From positions 2,542,001 to 2,606,000 of the forward strand of contig OZ245999.1 of NCBI GenBank assembly GCA_965230265.1: 64,000 nucleotides of DNA. Direction: 5' to 3'. This DNA is from JAJFKX01 sp965230265 (GTDB lineage: Bacteria > Pseudomonadota > Gammaproteobacteria > Xanthomonadales > Wenzhouxiangellaceae). The notes under the pieces were generated by a model that saw only the letters and a program-made list of their open reading frames with translations, was not told where the DNA came from and searched no databases. Positions 26,257-34,726 of the stretch are shown piece by piece (the first letter of the stretch is position 1; each line of letters begins with the position of its first letter). Position numbers and translations under genes: made by a program.

Positions 26257-27024
26257 TCACACTACATCAAGAAAATAACGCGATAGCCTTTTATACAGAA
26301 GCATTCCAAACCCCTGCAGTACTGCGGCGCAGACCGCAAAAACAATGACTGCTTTGCCCGGTATCCACTGACCCTGCAACAACACGCCGCGCAAATACTC
26401 CAGCATGCCTGCCAAAGGATTGTAGTCAACCAAAAAGGATAGATGCTCAGGCAGACGCTGTGCCGGCCAAATTATGGGCATCAGAAAAAACATCAGTGTC
26501 AGAAACAATGGCACGATGACTTTAAGATCATCAATAAATACCGCCAATGCGCTGATCATCAATGAAACCCCATTGGTGAATAGCCACAATAAAAAGAACA
26601 CCGGGATAACCATCAGCATCCCAGGCCAATAAATGCTGGCACCCATAAAATGCAGCACCACCAGCACAATAAAAAAAGTGGCACTATAAATAATAAATTG
26701 TGCCATGGTTCTGGCATATAAAAACCATTCAGACTGAATATTCAGCTTTTTGATTAAACTGGATTTCTGTTTGATCAGGCCAACACTGCTGCCAACAGAA
26801 CGGCTGATGGCCAGCCATGGCCATAAACCGATCACCAAAAATTCCGGATAATTGACGCCTTCGATACCGGTCTCACGCGCGCCCAGAATATTGGCAAACA
26901 CAAACACATACACGATGGTAATCAACACCGGTTCCAGAATAATCCAGAACCGTGACAATATGGTTTCTTTAAAGTTTTCCTGTAATTCCGAATACAGCAG
27001 CTGCTTTAAAGCGGTATTCAACAT
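26257..27024 (-). CDS. polysaccharide ABC exporter permease (Wzm-like)
   Basis: A 255-aa ABC-2 type permease with about six membrane segments. The N terminus LLYSELQENFKETILSRFWIILEPVL is the cytoplasmic amphipathic gate helix plus first segment seen in Wzm/TagG/KpsM proteins; GVNYPEFLVIGLWPW and the last-loop PLAGMLEYLRGVLL also match. It pairs with the Wzt-like ATPase downstream. The gap to the upstream PPIase gene is 41 nt. Confidence 0.9.
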   Translation of the reverse strand: MLNTALKQLLYSELQENFKETILSRFWIILEPVLITIVYVFVFANILGARETGIEGVNYPEFLVIGLWPWLAISRSVGSSVGLIKQKSSLIKKLNIQSEWFLYARTMAQFIIYSATFFIVLVVLHFMGASIYWPGMLMVIPVFFLLWLFTNGVSLMISALAVFIDDLKVIVPLFLTLMFFLMPIIWPAQRLPEHLSFLVDYNPLAGMLEYLRGVLLQGQWIPGKAVIVFAVCAAVLQGFGMLLYKRLSRYFLDVV

Positions 27025-27065
27025 AACCGTCTGACAGTAGTGATTTAATTCTAATAGTGAATTAT

Positions 27066-27971
27066 TTAACGGGCGGAACCCAGCTGCTGTTCCAGTCTAT
27101 GCTTGTCCAGAAAATGGTTCAGGACTTCCTGATTCACCGTTACCTCCTGTTTTCTGATGTTATCCAGATAGGTTGTTACCAGGCGGTTTCTTTGCTCTTG
27201 TTTGGCTTCTGCAATCAGCTGATCTTCAACTTCTGAAAAGGTCAGGTTTCTTGCTGGATTTTTAGCCACCCAGTAAATGATGTGACTGCCAAACTGTGTG
27301 TCCACGACTTCGCTGAGCGGTTGCTGTCCATTCAAATCAAAAGCAGCTACCTCAAAAGCCGGTGCTGTGACGCCTCTACGTACACCGGCGATCAAGCCGT
27401 TATTGTTTCTATAGGTTGGGTCTTCGGTGTATTGTTCCGCCGCATCATCAAAACTGATTTCATTGTTTTTAATTTGCTGCAGCAACTGTGCAGCCTGTTG
27501 ATGCGCTTCTTCCGCTGAGCGCTGATTGGCAGCGATCAGGATATGTTTTACATCAACGGTTTCCGGACTGATGTATTCATCCTTATTCAGAATGAATTTT
27601 TCTTCTGCGATAGCACGGTAATCCGCATCAGGCTGATCCTGGACATAAGCTTCCAGCCACGCTTCGATAAGAACACGCTGACGTGCCAATTCAATTTTTG
27701 CCTGCACTTCTGGTTGCTCCGAAATGCCGCTGGCTACTGCATCCTTATAGGCAACCTTGTTGACCAGCAGTGAATCAATGGCCTCGATAATTCTTTGGCG
27801 ATTACCGGCAAACACCTCACGATCGCCAGCTGGAATGGTCAGCAAAAAATCTTCGACTTCATCGGTGCTGATGGTCACACCTTGCTTGTCGATAATCACC
27901 TGCTGTTCCTGCGCATCAGCAAAACTGCTCAGCAGTATCAGCAATAAACCAGTCATCAATGGATTTTTCAT
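27066..27971 (-). CDS. periplasmic parvulin-type peptidyl-prolyl isomerase
   Basis: A 301-aa protein with a signal peptide (MKNPLMTGLLLILLSSFADA), a SurA/PrsA-like helical N-terminal region (about 35-125), and a PpiC rotamase domain (about 140-240: VKHILIAA, FDDAAEQYTEDPTYRNNNGLIAG, VVDTQFGSHIIYW). The C-terminal helix closes the chaperone part. It is the first gene of the polysaccharide export operon, so it may fold a periplasmic or outer-membrane partner of the exporter (EpsD-like PPIases play such a part in other exopolysaccharide loci). AAGG precedes the ATG; a strong hairpin lies 23 nt upstream. Confidence 0.88.
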   Translation of the reverse strand: MKNPLMTGLLLILLSSFADAQEQQVIIDKQGVTISTDEVEDFLLTIPAGDREVFAGNRQRIIEAIDSLLVNKVAYKDAVASGISEQPEVQAKIELARQRVLIEAWLEAYVQDQPDADYRAIAEEKFILNKDEYISPETVDVKHILIAANQRSAEEAHQQAAQLLQQIKNNEISFDDAAEQYTEDPTYRNNNGLIAGVRRGVTAPAFEVAAFDLNGQQPLSEVVDTQFGSHIIYWVAKNPARNLTFSEVEDQLIAEAKQEQRNRLVTTYLDNIRKQEVTVNQEVLNHFLDKHRLEQQLGSAR

Positions 27972-27994
27972 ATTTATATGCCTTAAACAAAAAA

Positions 27995-28021
27995 GCTGAG
28001 CATAGTTGGACTATGCTCAGC
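27995..28021 (-). terminator. rho-independent terminator in front of the ppiC/polysaccharide operon
   Basis: GCTGAGCATAGT, loop of 3 nt, ACTATGCTCAGC: a perfect 12-bp stem, followed on the minus strand by TTTTTTGTTT. It ends the transcript of the secreted protein gene at 28074-29444, and lies only 23 nt before the next start codon, so it may also work as an attenuator. Confidence 0.85.
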
Positions 28022-28073
28022 CTGTAAAGTTGGACGTAACGGTTAAAGTTTTACCGATATCTGTCCCGTCAGG

Positions 28074-29444
28074 TCAGAAGCGATTACTGAACCGGCCTAC
28101 ACATTCGCTGAAAGTACAGGTTGGGTTACCGTTTCTGTCACCAAAGAACAGGTTCAGGAAGTAGGTTTCACCCGGTGTCAGCTCACAACCAATCGACGAT
28201 GGAGAACCGGTATGGAACCAGTTAATATTAATTTTAACCGCCGGGAAGTTCACATCACACTGTCCGTCTTCGGTTTCCAGCACACCCATGCAAGGATCTA
28301 TCGAGGCGATCAGGCCCGCAGTGTTTGGAACTGGTGCCTGTACCGATGACACAAAACCGTCAATCGGTGTGGAAGGTACTGTGAACTGCAGTGCCATATA
28401 TTCACCGGTATCCACCGCGATATTAAATGGATCGGCATTAGAGCCTGGCCATGCGGTACCGAATGCACCCTGGAAGGTGGTCTGGGTGGTGTCACGTATC
28501 GGCACAACCGGTGCCGGACATGGAACCGTGGGCTGTGTAACGGTTACTGCATCAGTCGCAGTATCTGTTACTGCAGAGCCTCCATCCGGGCGACAGCTAA
28601 AGGTAAAGGTCCGCGAACCCAATGGCGAGCTATTTAGAATGACGGCAGTTGAAGCGCCTGGCGCTGAGGTAACCGGAACGGTGACCGCATTAATGGTGCC
28701 TGGCGAAGTTAACGTGCAAGTCGGCGCGGTTGGCCCATTGTTCAGCGTCACATTCCAGTTAAAGTTAATGGTGGTACCTCGGTCTGCTGAGGTCTGGGTA
28801 ATATTGAAAGTATCAATCGTGACGGTTGGATCAGCACCATCAATATAGGTGGATTCAAAAAAGCCAACCACAGGAGAACCACCCCCCACAGCGGTACAGG
28901 TCATACGGAAACGTTTCAGGCCTGCTGTTGCTGTGGCCAGGTTCACCGGCCATTCCAGGCCGTTAATCACAGAAACAAACTGCGTTGGATTACCCGGATC
29001 AACAAAACTGCCGGGGTTGGTAAATTCAAAAGGTGTTTGCGAGAACTTGCTGACAGGTTCTATCTGCTCAATATCACAGGTGGTATCTGAAATCGCCGGT
29101 GTGATATTCCAGTTAACAAACAGACAAACCGCATCATCAACATTGTTGTTATCCAGATCACAATTTAAGGTTGTCAAATCCAGCACCGATGGTGTTGCGC
29201 TAAGGCTGTTGATGATTGGATCCTGACCTGGGCAGCCGAGGTCGTTGGCTGCTGCATCGGCAACAATCAAAATATCTGAATCATCCACGTCCACTGTCGC
29301 GGTACCCACTTCCAGACATACTTCCTGGAATCCACCTGAAGGTAAATTAAACCTTACCCGTGGTTGTTGTGCATTGACTGTTGCCTGAAAAACAGCAAAC
29401 AGTATCAATAGCACAAAAAGGGATCGTGTTGAAAAATTACGCAT
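28074..29444 (-). CDS. secreted protein of unknown function, cysteine-containing, beta-rich
   Basis: A 456-aa protein with a signal peptide (MRNFSTRSL then a hydrophobic stretch ending VNA-QQ). The mature part is rich in Thr, Asn, Asp, Pro, Val and Gly with about 14 Cys, many in pairs, and shows Ig-like/fibronectin-like alternation (for example the segment around TINFNWNVTLNNGPTAPTCT, about 225-245, and SRTFTFSCRPDGG). The C-terminal third ends in TCTFSECVGRFSNRF, without a membrane anchor or sorting signal. The start at 29444 follows GAGG at good distance; an ATG 12 nt upstream is less well placed. Likely an exported surface or extracellular protein. Function unknown. Confidence 0.65.
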   Translation of the reverse strand: MRNFSTRSLFVLLILFAVFQATVNAQQPRVRFNLPSGGFQEVCLEVGTATVDVDDSDILIVADAAANDLGCPGQDPIINSLSATPSVLDLTTLNCDLDNNNVDDAVCLFVNWNITPAISDTTCDIEQIEPVSKFSQTPFEFTNPGSFVDPGNPTQFVSVINGLEWPVNLATATAGLKRFRMTCTAVGGGSPVVGFFESTYIDGADPTVTIDTFNITQTSADRGTTINFNWNVTLNNGPTAPTCTLTSPGTINAVTVPVTSAPGASTAVILNSSPLGSRTFTFSCRPDGGSAVTDTATDAVTVTQPTVPCPAPVVPIRDTTQTTFQGAFGTAWPGSNADPFNIAVDTGEYMALQFTVPSTPIDGFVSSVQAPVPNTAGLIASIDPCMGVLETEDGQCDVNFPAVKININWFHTGSPSSIGCELTPGETYFLNLFFGDRNGNPTCTFSECVGRFSNRF

Positions 29445-29563
29445 TGCTAACCTCATTGGCGTTTCGTCAATCTGGATAAAATTAAATAACTATACAAAAG
29501 AATATATTTTGTGCTTTTAAGCGTTACTAAGGTGTTAAATAACTCAATTCTACAATAATAAAA

Positions 29564-29586
29564 GGGGCCACCAAGTTGGCGGCCCC
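29564..29586 (-). terminator. rho-independent terminator of the abundant secreted-protein gene
   Basis: On the minus strand GGGGCCGCC, loop AACTT, GGTGGCCCC (one G-U pair in a 9-bp stem), followed by TTTTATTATT. It is 32 nt after the stop codon of the gene at 29618-31066. Confidence 0.88.
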
Positions 29587-29617
29587 GATAATATCCAATT
29601 GTAAAACTAAACTAGCC

Positions 29618-31066
29618 TTACTGGATGACTCGTGCGTAAGCGTGCTTGAATGAAGCTGCGAACAGAGCATTCAAAGCAGCGTTATCTGCACTTTGTACTG
29701 AGAAGCCAGTAGCAGGCAGACCTACATAGGTGTTGCCACTGTCATCATTGGTCAGTTCATGAGTCACTGGGCCGTTAGGACCTACACCGTTGAATGCCAG
29801 CTGTGCCCAACCGGTTTCGAAACCAGGTGAGGTAGCCAGATCAAAATCAACGAACAGGTTTGAACCCAGGATTTCAGAAATGATTGGACCGTCTGGGCCA
29901 TCAGAACCAACACCATTGTTGAACGTCAGTACGTTCACTTCCCAACACAGGTTCAGACCTGGGATGGTTGGTGGTGGAGATACTGGTGGGCCATCCAGAG
30001 GAGTCTGAGCTTCTTCACGATCCCAGAATTCCAACAGTACTTCTTCACAAGCCGTATTGCCGTTCCAGCTGCTGTTGAATGGTGGAATTTGTACACCGTC
30101 AACATGGAAACGTTTGGTTGGGAAGGTTACAACCCATTCAGTGTGACCACCGATGAATGCTTCAGCAGCGTACTGGTTCATTACCTGATCGGTCATGAAT
30201 GCAGCAGTAACAGCCAGCGCTGGAACGCCAACACCACTCCAGTCATCGTTAACAACAATTGGGTTGGTGCCAGTAGCCAGAACGACGTTGCTTTCCGCTG
30301 GGAATACGTTGTTCAAAGATGGGTTCAAGTCACCTGGATTTGAGTGCAGAGATACTGCTGGGGTGAAAGTACCGTCACCGTTATCAACTGGTACAAAGAA
30401 GTTTTCCAGTGCAACAGCGTCATAACCGAAAGCGCGAGCGCCAGGTACGTTGATCACAACAGCACCACCGAACAGACCGCCAGAAGGAGGTGCAGTGTTG
30501 GTGGTTGGATCTACTGCGAAAGTGCCGGCGCCAACGAAAGCGTTAGACAGACCAGGACAGTTAGCAGGTGTGCCACCTGAGTGGATAGCAAAGTTAGCTT
30601 CTGCACCAACCAGAACACCCATTTCGATCAGTTCTACATAACCTTCACGAGCACGGTCAAAACCGGTACGCGCGTCACCTGCGAACAGGGTGGTCAAGAA
30701 ATCGAAACTGGTGATGTTAGGTACCAGACATGAAGCGTCATTGGTTGAGAAACCTGGATTGCCGGTCGCTGCGTTATCAGAGATAGTCGCAGTCCACACG
30801 TCAAATGGAGACAGGTACAAGTTAAAGTCAAGAACCTCCTGACTGTTTTCACCTTCGATGAAACGAACTTTAACCGCTTTCACGTCATCAGTTGTGTTAA
30901 CAACTGAGATCAAAGTGTCATTGTCATCACGGGTGGTGTAGTAAGGATAGATCAGCACCTGACCTGTACCATCTGGGTTTACGTGTACCGCATTCGATAC
31001 ACTAACAATGCCTGCGATGCCGGTAAGACCAGCTAGCACTGCAGTTGTTAAACTCTTCTTGTTCAT
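29618..31066 (-). CDS. secreted protein of a gammaproteobacterial family of unknown function, very high codon bias
   Basis: A 482-aa protein with a signal peptide (MNKKSLTTAVLAGLTGIAGIVSVSNA). The mature start VHVNPDGTGQVLIYPYYTTRDDNDTLI is typical of a conserved exported family with segments KAVKVRFIEG and DFNLYLSPFDVW. The codon use is strongly biased to CGT, GGT, AAC, GAA, ATC, TTC, as in ribosomal or porin genes, much more than its neighbours, so it is probably an abundant product. AGGAG precedes the ATG at good distance, and the gene has its own strong terminator. It has no membrane anchor or lipobox; it could be a surface layer/adhesin component or secretion substrate. Function not known. 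Confidence 0.75.
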   Translation of the reverse strand: MNKKSLTTAVLAGLTGIAGIVSVSNAVHVNPDGTGQVLIYPYYTTRDDNDTLISVVNTTDDVKAVKVRFIEGENSQEVLDFNLYLSPFDVWTATISDNAATGNPGFSTNDASCLVPNITSFDFLTTLFAGDARTGFDRAREGYVELIEMGVLVGAEANFAIHSGGTPANCPGLSNAFVGAGTFAVDPTTNTAPPSGGLFGGAVVINVPGARAFGYDAVALENFFVPVDNGDGTFTPAVSLHSNPGDLNPSLNNVFPAESNVVLATGTNPIVVNDDWSGVGVPALAVTAAFMTDQVMNQYAAEAFIGGHTEWVVTFPTKRFHVDGVQIPPFNSSWNGNTACEEVLLEFWDREEAQTPLDGPPVSPPPTIPGLNLCWEVNVLTFNNGVGSDGPDGPIISEILGSNLFVDFDLATSPGFETGWAQLAFNGVGPNGPVTHELTNDDSGNTYVGLPATGFSVQSADNAALNALFAASFKHAYARVIQ

Positions 31067-31106
31067 TAAAAATCACTCCTAAGTTCTAGAATCTAGAGGA
31101 AATAAT

Positions 31107-31172
31107 ACTGTGATTTGCGCACTCCCTGCGGGCCACAGGGGCCTTAATCGGCAAAGCGCAGCCAATCACAGT
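31107..31172 (-). repeat. imperfect palindrome in the leader of the abundant secreted-protein gene
   Basis: ACTGTGATT at 31107-31115 pairs perfectly with AATCACAGT at 31164-31172; the stem continues with TGCGC/GCGCA after a 3-nt bulge. Inside is a second stem CCCTG/CAGGG (31124-31128 with 31136-31140). It lies 41-106 nt before the start codon, so it is either a 5' UTR structure (RNA stability or control) or a small palindromic element. Confidence 0.5.
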
Positions 31173-31273
31173 GGTTAATGTTACTTTAATTAAATGCCAA
31201 ACGCAATCACTCTGAGCACACTGAAATCAATGGTTAGGCTGCATACAGGCTCGACATAGCCCGGATCAAACGA

Positions 31274-31696
31274 TCAGGACTCATCCACATAATACCATTG
31301 GTCAGCCACGTTGATCCATTTTTCTTCTACCCGACGGGTACTACGATGCTCTGAGACCCCACGCAAGGGCTCATTAATAAGGTAATCAATGTCTACCCGT
31401 GCATTGCAAACCGCTTCATCGCAGGTCGCATCGACAAACCGTGCATCGGTCCATTTTACCTGGGCAACTTTAAAGCGAACGACAAAATCAGCCTCACCCA
31501 CACTGGAACGATAACCGGGTGTGTAATAGCTGTAGGCTGTTTCGTAGTCGCCGCTAACCATGGCATCAACCCGTGACTGGGCACGCTGTCCGACCAATTG
31601 CTCGGACGTTAGTGATGGTTTAACTTCACCGCAGGCTGTCACAAGGCCAGCCAGCAGCAAAACCGCAGCCAAACGAGCGGCTTTTTGCTTGATCAT
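31274..31696 (-). CDS. NTF2-like lipoprotein at the end of the type II secretion operon
   Basis: A 140-aa lipoprotein: MIKQKAARLAAVLLLAGLVTAC carries a lipobox (LVTAC) at the end of its signal peptide. The mature part, RVDAMVSGDYETAYSYYTPGYR, two cysteines (VDATCDEAVCNARV), and EEKWINVADQWYYVD at the end, has the shape of small NTF2/SnoaL-like lipoproteins. The ATG at 31696 is preceded by AGGT and lies one base past the gspD stop, so it is surely cotranscribed with the secretion genes. It may be a pilotin-like or accessory factor (inference only). Confidence 0.72.
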   Translation of the reverse strand: MIKQKAARLAAVLLLAGLVTACGEVKPSLTSEQLVGQRAQSRVDAMVSGDYETAYSYYTPGYRSSVGEADFVVRFKVAQVKWTDARFVDATCDEAVCNARVDIDYLINEPLRGVSEHRSTRRVEEKWINVADQWYYVDES

Positions 31697-31697
31697 A

Positions 31698-33986
31698 TTA
31701 TTTACCTGCATTCGGGAATTCTGATGGGATTTTTTCCTGGGGCAGCTGCTCTGTCTTGGTAAACGGCCGTAAACCCTGGAAGCTCTTGCGCAAATCATCG
31801 GACACCTCCTGCAACGTATCGATGGCTTCGATCACTGTTGGCTTGATAATGACCACAATCTCACTGCGCGAAACATCATAACTGGTGTCACTGAACAGTT
31901 TTCCAAGTATCGGAATACGACGCAATACCGGAATACCGTTTTCCGACTCGATATAGGTTTCTGTAATCAGACCACCAAGAATGATGCTCTGGCCAGACTG
32001 CACCGCCACATCCGTCGTTAAAACGTTGGTACTGATGTTGGGGTTGTCATTGGGTCCGGTGGTCCCCGATGGATTACTGACCTCCTGGGTGAGCTGCATA
32101 TAGACCAGGCCACCTGGATTGACGCGAGGCGTTACTGTGAGCGTGGTACCGGTTTGCACGAACTGTGTACTGGCAGTCGTTCCACCGGTGCCAATGCCGC
32201 CCAGGCCATTGAATGTGGTATTGGCAATGGCCAACTGCTCACCCACATTAATGGTGGCTTCAGTATTGTTACGAACCAGCAGGGTGGGCGATGAAATGGT
32301 GCGGGTCTCACTAACGGTTTCCAATGCCTGAATCACCGATTGGAAAAAAGTATTACCCACTCCTACCGGGTTGGTCACTGAGAAAACCGCATTTGAACCA
32401 TCAAACAAACCACCTCGCTGATTGCCCCCGGCTGAGGAGACAATGCCACCCAAAGGGTTGCCACCACCGCTACCATCATCCGAGCCACCATCAGGATCGA
32501 AGTTTGACAAGAAGTAATTCACACCATAGCGCAATGACTCACCCAGATCGACATCCACCACATGGGCTTCAATTAATACCTGCAGTGGTTCAGTATCCAA
32601 ACGCTTGATGGCAGCCAGTATCGAGTCATATTGTTGCGGCGATGCTTGTATCAGCAGCGAGTTGGTTTCCTCTACTGCAGTAATACGTACATTCTCGGTA
32701 TTGCCCAGCGCCACACCGGATTGATCGCCCGATGCTGGAGGCTGATTCTGTTGCCGGTTGGGCTCGTTGTTCTCATTTAGCGTGCTAAGACTGACCGGTT
32801 GCAACCCTTCACCCAAGGAACCTGCAGTCAGGTTATTAACACCATCATTATCATTGTTACTGTTGCTACGGGTCCCACCAAAAATATCCAGCAGGTAATC
32901 AGCCAGTACGCCGGCTTCCAGATTTTCCACCCGATAAACATACAAACGGTTGGCGGCAGAGCCGGCAGAGCCACGGTCCAGGCGTGTGATCCATTGTTCA
33001 GCCTGTTCTAAATATTCTACTTGTGGCGTAATAACCAGTACGGAGTTCAAGCGCTCAATGGGCACAAATCTGAACAAACCGGCCAGTGGTGAATCGGCCT
33101 CAGCACCAAAAATGCTTTCCAGCTCTGGCACCACTTCGCCTACTTCAACCCGTTCCAGATTGAACACAGCCACTGACATCCCTTTCAGCCAGTCGACATC
33201 AAAAATTTCAATGGTGCGCAAATAATTGCTGAGTTCCTGCTTGGTACCAGCCAGCACCATCAAACTGCGTGCATTATCGGCGCTGATAATGGCGCCGTCC
33301 TGAACATAAGGCTCCAGAATGGTTTGCATTTGCTGTGGTGAGATGTAATCCAAAGGCACCACCAGCACCTCATACCCTCTGACCGAATTGGCCGACCCAA
33401 GGCGGGGAGAAAGATTGCCGCGTACCGCATTGCTGACTGGAAGAATATTGTATCGGCCATCTCTATAGACCACAGCGGCATTGTTCCAGCGCAACACCAT
33501 TTCCAGAATGGGCAGGATCTGATCACGGCCAATCGGCTTGGCCGTTGCAAAAGTTACCTCGCCTGAAACACCTGGGCCGATGACATAATTTTCTGCCAGT
33601 AAATCACCCAATAATGCCTGCACGACTTCTGGAACAGACAGGGCCTCGAAGTTCAGTGTGATTTCACCATCCGCATCCAATATTGGTGCTGGCCGACGAC
33701 GGGCAACGTCTTCGTTAATAAATTCACCTGTGCCTGGAAACTTTTCGGTTCTCGGCTGCGCATCAGGGTCCTCTTCTTCTTCCTCACTGCCAAACACCAA
33801 ATGTGATTCCTCTTCCTTATCAGCATTGGTCACAGCAGCCAAACGTGAATTGGCACCGGTGGGATCATCATCATTAAGTTGTCTGCCGTTGTACGCACAA
33901 GCCGTCATCAACAGGCACAACAAAACTGTGGTGATAAATCTGAAAATCAAAACTCTACTCCGAAACTCTGGTGAGAAAAACAACAT
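31698..33986 (-). CDS. gspD: type II secretion secretin GspD (probable liposecretin)
   Basis: A 762-aa outer-membrane secretin. N0 (from about 105: LNFEALSVPEVVQALL), repeated N1-N3 domains with VVPLDYISPQQMQTIL, a Gly/Asn/Ser-rich insertion around 380-425, and the C-terminal barrel with ETRTISSPTLLVRNN and VQSGQSIILGGLITE. The N terminus has a signal peptide ending LLMTAC, a lipobox-like site, as in Xps- and Hxc-type liposecretins. A long charged, acidic stretch follows the cysteine. It starts in TAATG overlap with the gspC/N gene. It forms the dodecameric/pentadecameric exit channel of the system. Confidence 0.94.
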   Translation of the reverse strand: MLFFSPEFRSRVLIFRFITTVLLCLLMTACAYNGRQLNDDDPTGANSRLAAVTNADKEEESHLVFGSEEEEEDPDAQPRTEKFPGTGEFINEDVARRRPAPILDADGEITLNFEALSVPEVVQALLGDLLAENYVIGPGVSGEVTFATAKPIGRDQILPILEMVLRWNNAAVVYRDGRYNILPVSNAVRGNLSPRLGSANSVRGYEVLVVPLDYISPQQMQTILEPYVQDGAIISADNARSLMVLAGTKQELSNYLRTIEIFDVDWLKGMSVAVFNLERVEVGEVVPELESIFGAEADSPLAGLFRFVPIERLNSVLVITPQVEYLEQAEQWITRLDRGSAGSAANRLYVYRVENLEAGVLADYLLDIFGGTRSNSNNDNDGVNNLTAGSLGEGLQPVSLSTLNENNEPNRQQNQPPASGDQSGVALGNTENVRITAVEETNSLLIQASPQQYDSILAAIKRLDTEPLQVLIEAHVVDVDLGESLRYGVNYFLSNFDPDGGSDDGSGGGNPLGGIVSSAGGNQRGGLFDGSNAVFSVTNPVGVGNTFFQSVIQALETVSETRTISSPTLLVRNNTEATINVGEQLAIANTTFNGLGGIGTGGTTASTQFVQTGTTLTVTPRVNPGGLVYMQLTQEVSNPSGTTGPNDNPNISTNVLTTDVAVQSGQSIILGGLITETYIESENGIPVLRRIPILGKLFSDTSYDVSRSEIVVIIKPTVIEAIDTLQEVSDDLRKSFQGLRPFTKTEQLPQEKIPSEFPNAGK

Positions 33987-34726
33987 TAATTTTCCTCATC
34001 GCCTGATTGTTGTGCCTGTCGCTCACGAGCGGCACGCAGTTTGGCGCGGCGCTCTGCAATCCGGCGACGCACCTCAGCGGCCGAATTGGCTGCTGCGCTA
34101 TTATTGGCAGCCTGTGTGGCCGGGCTGTTATTGGCTGCGTTGGCTGCCGCATTACGGTTAGCCCTAGGGTTGCTAGCCGCAGGTGCCTGCAGACCACGCT
34201 TATTCACTTTTAGTTCCAACTCGGCAATACGCTCACCGGCAGCAAAGCTGACACTGCGTTCACCTATTTCTGATATTTGCCAGGCTGCCTGATCACCTTC
34301 CAGCGACATACCCTCGCGCATGATAACGGTCTTGCTGGTTTTGCCATCAGTAATCATGGCAATCTTGCGCTCTGGAGAAATAATCACACCAGCCAGTCGA
34401 GCATCCAGTTCAGTTACCTCATCAACGGCATCGGGATCATCCCCTTCATCAATCGTTTCGACTTCAATCTCTGGCAGAATGCGATCTGGAAAAAACAGCG
34501 GTTTTTGCAAAATTGCCGCATATGCTTCCGGATCCTCACGATTTAAGGCGACCTGTTGCAACTGGGTATCGGTTTCCGGCAATGGCTGCTCATCAACTTG
34601 CACTTCGCCAGGCTTGCCGAGCAATAAAGTCTGCAGCAAAAGTACAACTGCCAAAAACACACTGGCACCGGCCAACAGACCGGTCAGGCCGGACCAGAAA
34701 CCGCCGTTTGCCGCATTGCCCTGCAT
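33986..34726 (-). CDS. type II secretion GspC-like protein (XpsN-like)
   Basis: A 246-aa inner-membrane protein: one membrane segment (about 13-37), then a periplasmic part with the homology region (LDARLAGVIISPERKIAMITDG...VIMREGMSL), which in GspC binds the N0 domain of the secretin. The C-terminal 75 residues are Ala/Asn/Arg-rich, low complexity. No PDZ domain is visible, as in XpsN of Xanthomonas, which takes the place of GspC. The position between gspM and gspD matches that order. The ATG at 34726 overlaps the gspM stop as TGATG. Confidence 0.82.
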   Translation of the reverse strand: MQGNAANGGFWSGLTGLLAGASVFLAVVLLLQTLLLGKPGEVQVDEQPLPETDTQLQQVALNREDPEAYAAILQKPLFFPDRILPEIEVETIDEGDDPDAVDEVTELDARLAGVIISPERKIAMITDGKTSKTVIMREGMSLEGDQAAWQISEIGERSVSFAAGERIAELELKVNKRGLQAPAASNPRANRNAAANAANNSPATQAANNSAAANSAAEVRRRIAERRAKLRAARERQAQQSGDEEN

